A stretch of 64,000 bases of DNA. Origin: Trichomonas tenax. Its lineage: Eukaryota > Parabasalia > Trichomonadida > Trichomonadidae. A program made the position numbers and the translations under genes. Under the pieces are notes generated by a model, which saw only the letters and a program-made list of their open reading frames with translations, was not told where the DNA came from and searched no databases. Shown piece by piece: positions 58,698-64,000 of the stretch. Numbering within the stretch: the first letter of the stretch is position 1; every line of letters starts with the position of its first letter. The DNA lies in the NCBI GenBank assembly GCA_023091735.1, contig JALKBU010000101.1, positions 21,939 to 85,938 on the forward strand. Reading direction: 5' to 3'.

Positions 58698-60680
58698 GAC
58701 TTCATCGTTATCATTATCAAATTGTGGTAGTTGTAATTGTTGTGGTATTTGTTAATGTCTTTTGATAGTCAACTTCGACGATTTTACCGATGATAGTCTC
58801 ACCAGGAAGTTCAGTCAGAGTAATTTTTGAGTCTGTCAGAGCTTTAGAGCGGTGGTATAAGAACAGTCCAATGCCGGCTATCATGAAGAATATTAGCAAT
58901 CCTCTTGTTACAAATAAGATGTATCTTACTGCAGAAATCCGTCCCTTATTTCTTTCGTCTTCAACTACCAATTCAATAACAATATCGACTCCTGTGAGAG
59001 TGTAAACATATGTTAAAACATATGAATATGTCTCTGTTCCGCGTTGACTTACCAGAATTGTTGAATTCGTTAGAACATCCATGCTTATATTTGTATGACT
59101 AATTGATGTCGATATTGTTTCACCTTCACCTGCTTCACGGACTGCTGGAATGCTTTTATGAGATGGCAATTTTGTCTTGAGTATCAGTGGAGGAGTGTTG
59201 TGAAGTGTTCTTCGTGGTGTTGCAAATGGACTCATTGAAGGTGTTGTTGATGGTGTAATAAATAGTGTAGTTACCGGTGTTGTTGAAGGTGTTACTGATG
59301 GTGTAGTAAATGGCGTAGTTTCTGGAGTTGTTGAAGGTGTTGTTGATGGTGTAATAGATGGCGTAGTTGCCGGAGTTGGGATTGGGGTTGGAGGTAATTT
59401 TGTTCTGACAGTCAATGTTATATAGCTATTAAATGATAAATTAGCTGTGATTCTGAAATATTTAGGATGGGCTGTTGGATATTGAGATTTTGTACTTCCA
59501 GGGAGTCTCGGAATTGGACTTGCGACATATATATAATCAGTTGGTTGTGGAACAGATGATGTAAAACCAAGGAAGCTCGGGAAACTTTTACGTTCGATTT
59601 TTTCAATATCTTGAAAATTATAACTTGGTTCTCGATAATATTCTATAATTTTAGACTTATCGATATATTGTTTAGTTTGCACTCTGTAAACTACATAAGT
59701 TTCGATTTTATTATTAGGAAGAATATCATCATCGATTGATTCCCAACGGATTGTGCAATTAGATGATGCAGAAATTAAAATGCTATGACATGTTCCAATT
59801 GCATTGTAACTGTCATTCCCTCCATAATTGTTTACAAAACAGTGTTCACTTGATTGAAAGAAACTTTCGCTGTTATCTTCAGTTAATTCTAAATAAGGGA
59901 AGAAAATTTCTGAATTAATAATATACAAAGCTCCTCCTCCTTTTTGACGACCTATATCCAAATTCTGCAATTTATGCGGATTTTGGCATATTTTCTTGCC
60001 ATCAATGCTTCCTATTTGTGGGCTTTTATATGTAACATGATTTCTCCGAAATTGACATTTGCGAATATGAAAGATCTTGAAAATATCACATTCCATTGCA
60101 CCTCCACAATTCCCTGCTGAATTTGATTCAAAATTACAACTTTCTAAGTATATATATCATAAGTTGCGCAAATCGATATTGCACCACTTGATTTTTTTGC
60201 ATTATTCCTATCATAATTCGTATTAACTATATATAACTTCACGTATTCATTTGTTTAATCGGAAATCCCCTCAAAATATAAAGCTCCGGCTGATTTGAGA
60301 GCTGTGTTTCCAACGAAATTACAACTTTGAGTGAAAGCGACAGATCTTATTAAAGAGATTGCTCCACCAGTTACCGCTTTATTTCCTCCAAATTCAATTT
60401 TCAAAAGCTCATATCCTTTTTTGATGTATAAAAAGAGCAAGAATATAAATAAATCGCACCACCTAAACCAAATGCGTAATTCTGAAAAAAATCCCCCTCC
60501 ATCTAAAAACACATTAGATAGGAAATACTGAACAGGTCGAAATGTGCGATCAAAATAAAAGTTATTTATATTTGTATATGTGCGGACCTTTTCCTTTATA
60601 TTTGCTTTATTTGGGTCTTCCTCGGAATTGATGAAAGATGGCATGTTCTCTGCCATAAGAAAGAGAACATATGAGAGCAT
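58698..60680 (-). pseudogene. Pmp-like copy C, frameshifted
   Basis: Two long frames (60255-60719 and 58717-60096) correspond to the N-terminal part (MLSYVLFLMAENMPSF, ATG at 60680) and to the rest with Thr-Pro stalk and membrane helix (FVTRGLLIFFMIAGIGLFLYHRSK). Frameshifts are visible near 60097-60254 and around 60430-60470, within Pmp repeats. The tail is replaced by a Thr-rich end (NTTTITTTTI) that directly adjoins the truncated 5' end of copy B. Confidence 0.7.
59220..59390 (-). repeat. Thr-Pro stalk minisatellite, copy C
   Basis: Encodes about nine TPSTTP, TPETTP, TPFTTP and TPVTTL units. Frame intact. Confidence 0.75.
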
Positions 60681-60719
60681 ATGTATTCTGAAACATAAAA
60701 AACCTTTCAGTGGTGTCAA

Positions 60720-61017
60720 AAAATGTTATGGGAAAAATAGTCATTTTTGAGGATAAAATTATTAAACCTTTTTCTGTGTATTAGATCAAATCTTTTACAC
60801 TTTTTAGCTAGGAATAATCTACATATAAATGGTTTCACTTTTTCCAATATAACATTGGTGAAATATTGAGGTTTTATCACAAAAAAATCATTCTTTAAAA
60901 ATGATGGCCTTCTTAATGGCCATCTCGACCCCATGAGCTTGTTTATGATATGATTTAAGAATAATAAAACGCAGATTATTTATATATATAATAACATGAT
61001 AAAAAATAAAAACAAAA
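60720..61017. other. Spacer between Pmp-like copies C and D
   Basis: AT-rich. The part next to copy D's end (ATAAAAA..AAAACAAAATTAGAAG) resembles the 3' flank of copy A, as expected for tandem duplicates. Confidence 0.4.
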
Positions 61018-62760
61018 TTAGAAGTCCATATTCTCCATGTAGTTGTCATCTTCATTCTGTTCATCTTCAATTATTACAGTCTGTGTATCGTTGATATTAG
61101 TTTTAGTTTGGCCTTCGTTAACATCATCATCAACATCAGTCCCTTATATTGCTCATCTTCAATGATCACTTCAATGCCGATATCAATTACCGTGAGAGTA
61201 TAAACATAAGTTAGGACATATGAATATATCGGAGAGCCGCCTATATTAATTAGAATTGTAGAATTAACAAAAACATTAGTGCTTACATTTGAATGGCTAA
61301 CGGAAGTTGATAACTTTTCACCTTTACTCACTTCACGTTCTGCTGGAACATTTGTAGGTGATGGATCTGGTGTTCGAAGTATTTCTGGAGTTCTGTGAAG
61401 AGTTTGCGAAGGTGTATTGAATGGTGTTTTTACAGGCGTAGTATGTGGTGTTGTAGATGGAGTTGTTGACGGTGTAGCTGCTGGTGTTAGAAAGGGTGGT
61501 GGTGATTTAGTGTTTGGGCTTTGAAATATTTGGGTAAAGTCTGTTTTATATGATTTAGTGGTCGGAAAAGGCAATTTTGTTATTGCGGTTGCAACATATG
61601 AAAACATTGTTGGATCTGGAACGCTTAGTGTTATCATTTCTGTATTTTGTTGTGTACCTTTTAGTTCCATATATGTTGCTGATGATATTTCAGGAACAGC
61701 ATCAATTTTATCTCCACCAAGCCCTCTGTATATCAATTGAACCTTGTCTGAGCAATTCACAAATGTTTCATAAAAGATATAAATAGAATCATCGAATGAC
61801 TTCCAATGGATTAGATATTTGTCGCTATTGCTATTATCATTAGCAATAAAATGAGTCATGATAATATCGTATCCATATCCATAAGTAACAGTATTAAGTT
61901 GGAATTTGCAATTTTTCGTTGTTACATCTGATGCCTGGGCGCGATTATAGGTTTAAATTATATACAATGCACCACCTCCTCTTTCTCGATTAAAATAATG
62001 ATTTTGCGATTTATAATTATTACCTGCAGTAGTAAATTTATTATCACTAGGAGAAGAAGAAGTGTATTGGTCAATATAATCAATGTGACCGGCTTTGTTA
62101 CGGCTAAAATTGCAATCATATAGTTGAAGACTAATGAAAGCATCATACCCCACAGCGCCACCAACAAAGCCAGCTGTATTACGATCAAAATTAGTCTTAT
62201 CAATACATAAATCATTAGATAAACACGCTGAAATTGCACCACCAGAAATCTTAGCTTCGTTGTTACTAAAGCGAGAATCAATTAAAATGAGAACGCCTAT
62301 TGGTTCATTCTCTTTAAGTTCCCTCGAAATAAAGTCCTCCTGCCGATTTATGGGCTTTATTACCGGAAAAGATGAGGTGATTAATAAATGCAATAGATTC
62401 AATCAGACAAACGGTGCCACCAGTTGCGGTCGAATTTTGAATAAAATGTAAGATATTTTCGCTGTTGGCTCGAAATTGACAAGAATATATAAAAAGTGCT
62501 CCACCTAAACAAGAAATTAGACCATTTCCAAATGCGTAGCTATTTTCAAAGGTCGATGCTTCTAATGCAACGCTGCAGAGAAAAAATTCATGAGTTCGAG
62601 CTCGTTTTGTGTTATTATTCCATGAAATCGTAATATCCTTGTTCATTTTTCCTTCCAGCTTTTCACCGCCAATGCTTTCATTCGCTGGTCTGAAATGAAG
62701 ATCATTTTCTAAGATAAGGAACAGAAAAGATGCGAATATAATTGGTGATTGTGAGCCCAT
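61018..62760 (-). pseudogene. Pmp-like copy D, multiply frameshifted and lacking the membrane helix
   Basis: The N-terminus starts at ATG 62760 (MGSQSPIIFASFLFLIL), and Pmp repeats 'GGALFIYSC', 'SAGGLYFEG', 'ISGGAISAC' and 'VGGAVGYD' are recognisable. The frames 62314-62760, 61953-62402 and 61074-61859 are out of phase. After the juxtamembrane 'EDEQYKG' the sequence jumps to a copy-A-like cytoplasmic tail in another frame, ending with an A-like NMDF at 61018. The roughly 150 bases for the membrane helix are missing. The Thr-Pro stalk is short (61420-61500). Confidence 0.75.
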
Positions 62761-63624
62761 AACTAAAATTCGGAAAACATTTAGCGTGTTCTAATAGTTT
62801 CGCATAGTTCCTCTATAAGTGTCTAACGCGTATCATCAAAAATTATAGAGAAATGCAATCATATACTCAGTGATCGTAAATGGCTTGTCTAAAATTGATA
62901 TGCAAAGTTGGCGAAACTCGTTTTTTTAACTCACTGGATTAACTTTTTGCTAAGTTATTGATACACAATGTATAAAATCCTGTTGTGCATGATCTATTAA
63001 AGAATTAGCTAACAAAGTCTATATTTCATTAAAATATTAGATATATCTTGCATCAAAAACATTGATTTGCCATAATGTGCTTTACTCATTATAATATATT
63101 ATATTCCCATTGTATAGCATTTTTATAACGTAAAATATGTTGTTGTCGATGATAAATAGGTAAATCTAATCACAAATATGCTTTTTTGAAAAAAGTATTC
63201 CAAGTGTTCACACATAAGCTCTGTGTGTTATTCTCCCAAAAATAATGATGACTCTTTTTTTGCGCGGCTAAATTTGACATTTTTGTTGATATCCTCTGGA
63301 CAATGAAAATATCAATTATTTGTCAAAAGGTGACACTGACAAACTCTTCACAATTTTTGAACATTTACATGTCAAAATATTATAAATTTATCAATCATTG
63401 CTAATTAAGGATCTAAGTATCTAATGACTTTTGTTTATGTAGGCATTCTTGCCTTTGGTACGAGTAAAGTGTATATTCATTTTTAAAAAACCTTTCATCT
63501 TATTGATCTAAAAAAACAGAAATTGACATCTCAATTTGAAATGCATGCATTGGTGCAGGCAAATAATAAAATTCAATATTAATATTAGAGATGTAAAAAA
63601 TATATAATATTTTAAAAAATAACA
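62761..63624. other. AT-rich spacer
   Basis: No gene. One isolated TTTACATGTCA lies at 63364-63374 on the plus strand. Confidence 0.35.
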
Positions 63625-63764
63625 GAGTCTAGGACAAAAGTGAATATCAAAAAGTGACATAGAACCTTAAAGCCACTTTTCATGAATAAACTGTCACCTT
63701 TTTGCGAGGGCAAATTGTCACTTTTATAAAAAGTGTTATAAATATCTTTGTAGTCTAAACAATA
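63625..63764. repeat. Dispersed repeat, left segment of copy 2
   Basis: Matches 32983-33124 with few differences. Confidence 0.8.
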
Positions 63765-63815
63765 CTGACATTTATATATTGAAACTCCACGCTGAGTATG
63801 AAGACCATAAACGTA

Positions 63816-64000
63816 GTTCATTGCAAATTTTTGTTGCACTCCAAACCGAGAAAGTCGGTCGAAATTATCCCTTCTTGCATGGTAAATATGAATTATAAAC
63901 AAATAATTTGAAGAAAAAAAAATAAAAATTTAGTAAAAAACGAATTTTACAAAGAATATAAGGATCGAATTGAGAATCTAAATAATATAAATCAGTATAT
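63816..64000. repeat. Dispersed repeat, right segment of copy 2 (runs off the window)
   Basis: Matches 33874-34066. Only about 51 unrelated bases separate it from the left segment, compared with about 750 in copy 1, so copy 2 has a deletion or copy 1 an insertion covering the open frame at 33472-33939 and the left arm of the inverted repeat. Confidence 0.8.

Overview
This window looks like nuclear DNA of a parabasalid protist, a trichomonad such as Trichomonas or Tritrichomonas. It is AT-rich and has intronless genes on both strands, separated by very AT-rich spacers. Many ATGs are preceded within about 6-30 bases by a TCAYTTTT initiator-like sequence, which matches the trichomonad Inr. There is also a cluster of Chlamydia-Pmp-like surface protein genes with Thr-Pro stalks, a family expanded in trichomonads. 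No tRNA, intact rRNA gene, spliceosomal intron signature or CRISPR array was found. Species assignment is inference.

Layout. 1-9.2 kb: end of an unknown gene, a large beta-helix protein with a Gln/Tyr-rich tail, a small bromodomain protein, a SMARCD/Rsc6-like chromatin-remodelling subunit, a TPR-like protein, eIF2B-alpha and a Snf7/CHMP4 ESCRT-III protein. 9.2-17.3 kb: gene-poor, with short degenerate tandem repeats, A-run/G-run motifs and one decayed surface-protein gene. 17.4-31.9 kb: coactosin, an unknown protein, a PLD3-like membrane protein without visible HKD motifs, an alpha-solenoid protein, an exportin-T-like karyopherin, a very large calpain-like protease, a membrane-anchored low-complexity protein and eIF2-beta. 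32-35.5 kb: gene-poor, with an ankyrin relic, a dispersed repeat and a 44-bp GC-rich inverted repeat pair. 35.5-53.9 kb: DnaJ, two small unknown proteins, a GT61 glycosyltransferase, another alpha-solenoid, a HEATR5/Laa1-like HEAT protein, an S28-like membrane protein with an EGF-like module, an RGG-box protein, an LRR protein, an MCRS1-like FHA protein and a small membrane protein. 54-62.8 kb: four minus-strand Pmp-like genes, one intact and three decayed. 62.8-64 kb: spacer and a partial second copy of the 33-kb repeat.

The genes do not form an operon. They are mostly housekeeping functions (translation initiation, chromatin, nuclear export, membrane traffic, actin, chaperone), interrupted by relics of surface and ankyrin families.

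The most notable unexplained signal is a recurring 11-mer, TTTACAYGWCA. It occurs in several intergenic regions as phased arrays with 17-21 bp between starts, usually in the same orientation as the downstream gene. The clearest arrays are at 7222-7347, 19801-19870, 31109-31197, 34510-34574 and 51687-51792. It looks like an upstream promoter element or factor-binding array that I cannot match to a described motif. One array lies between two convergent genes.
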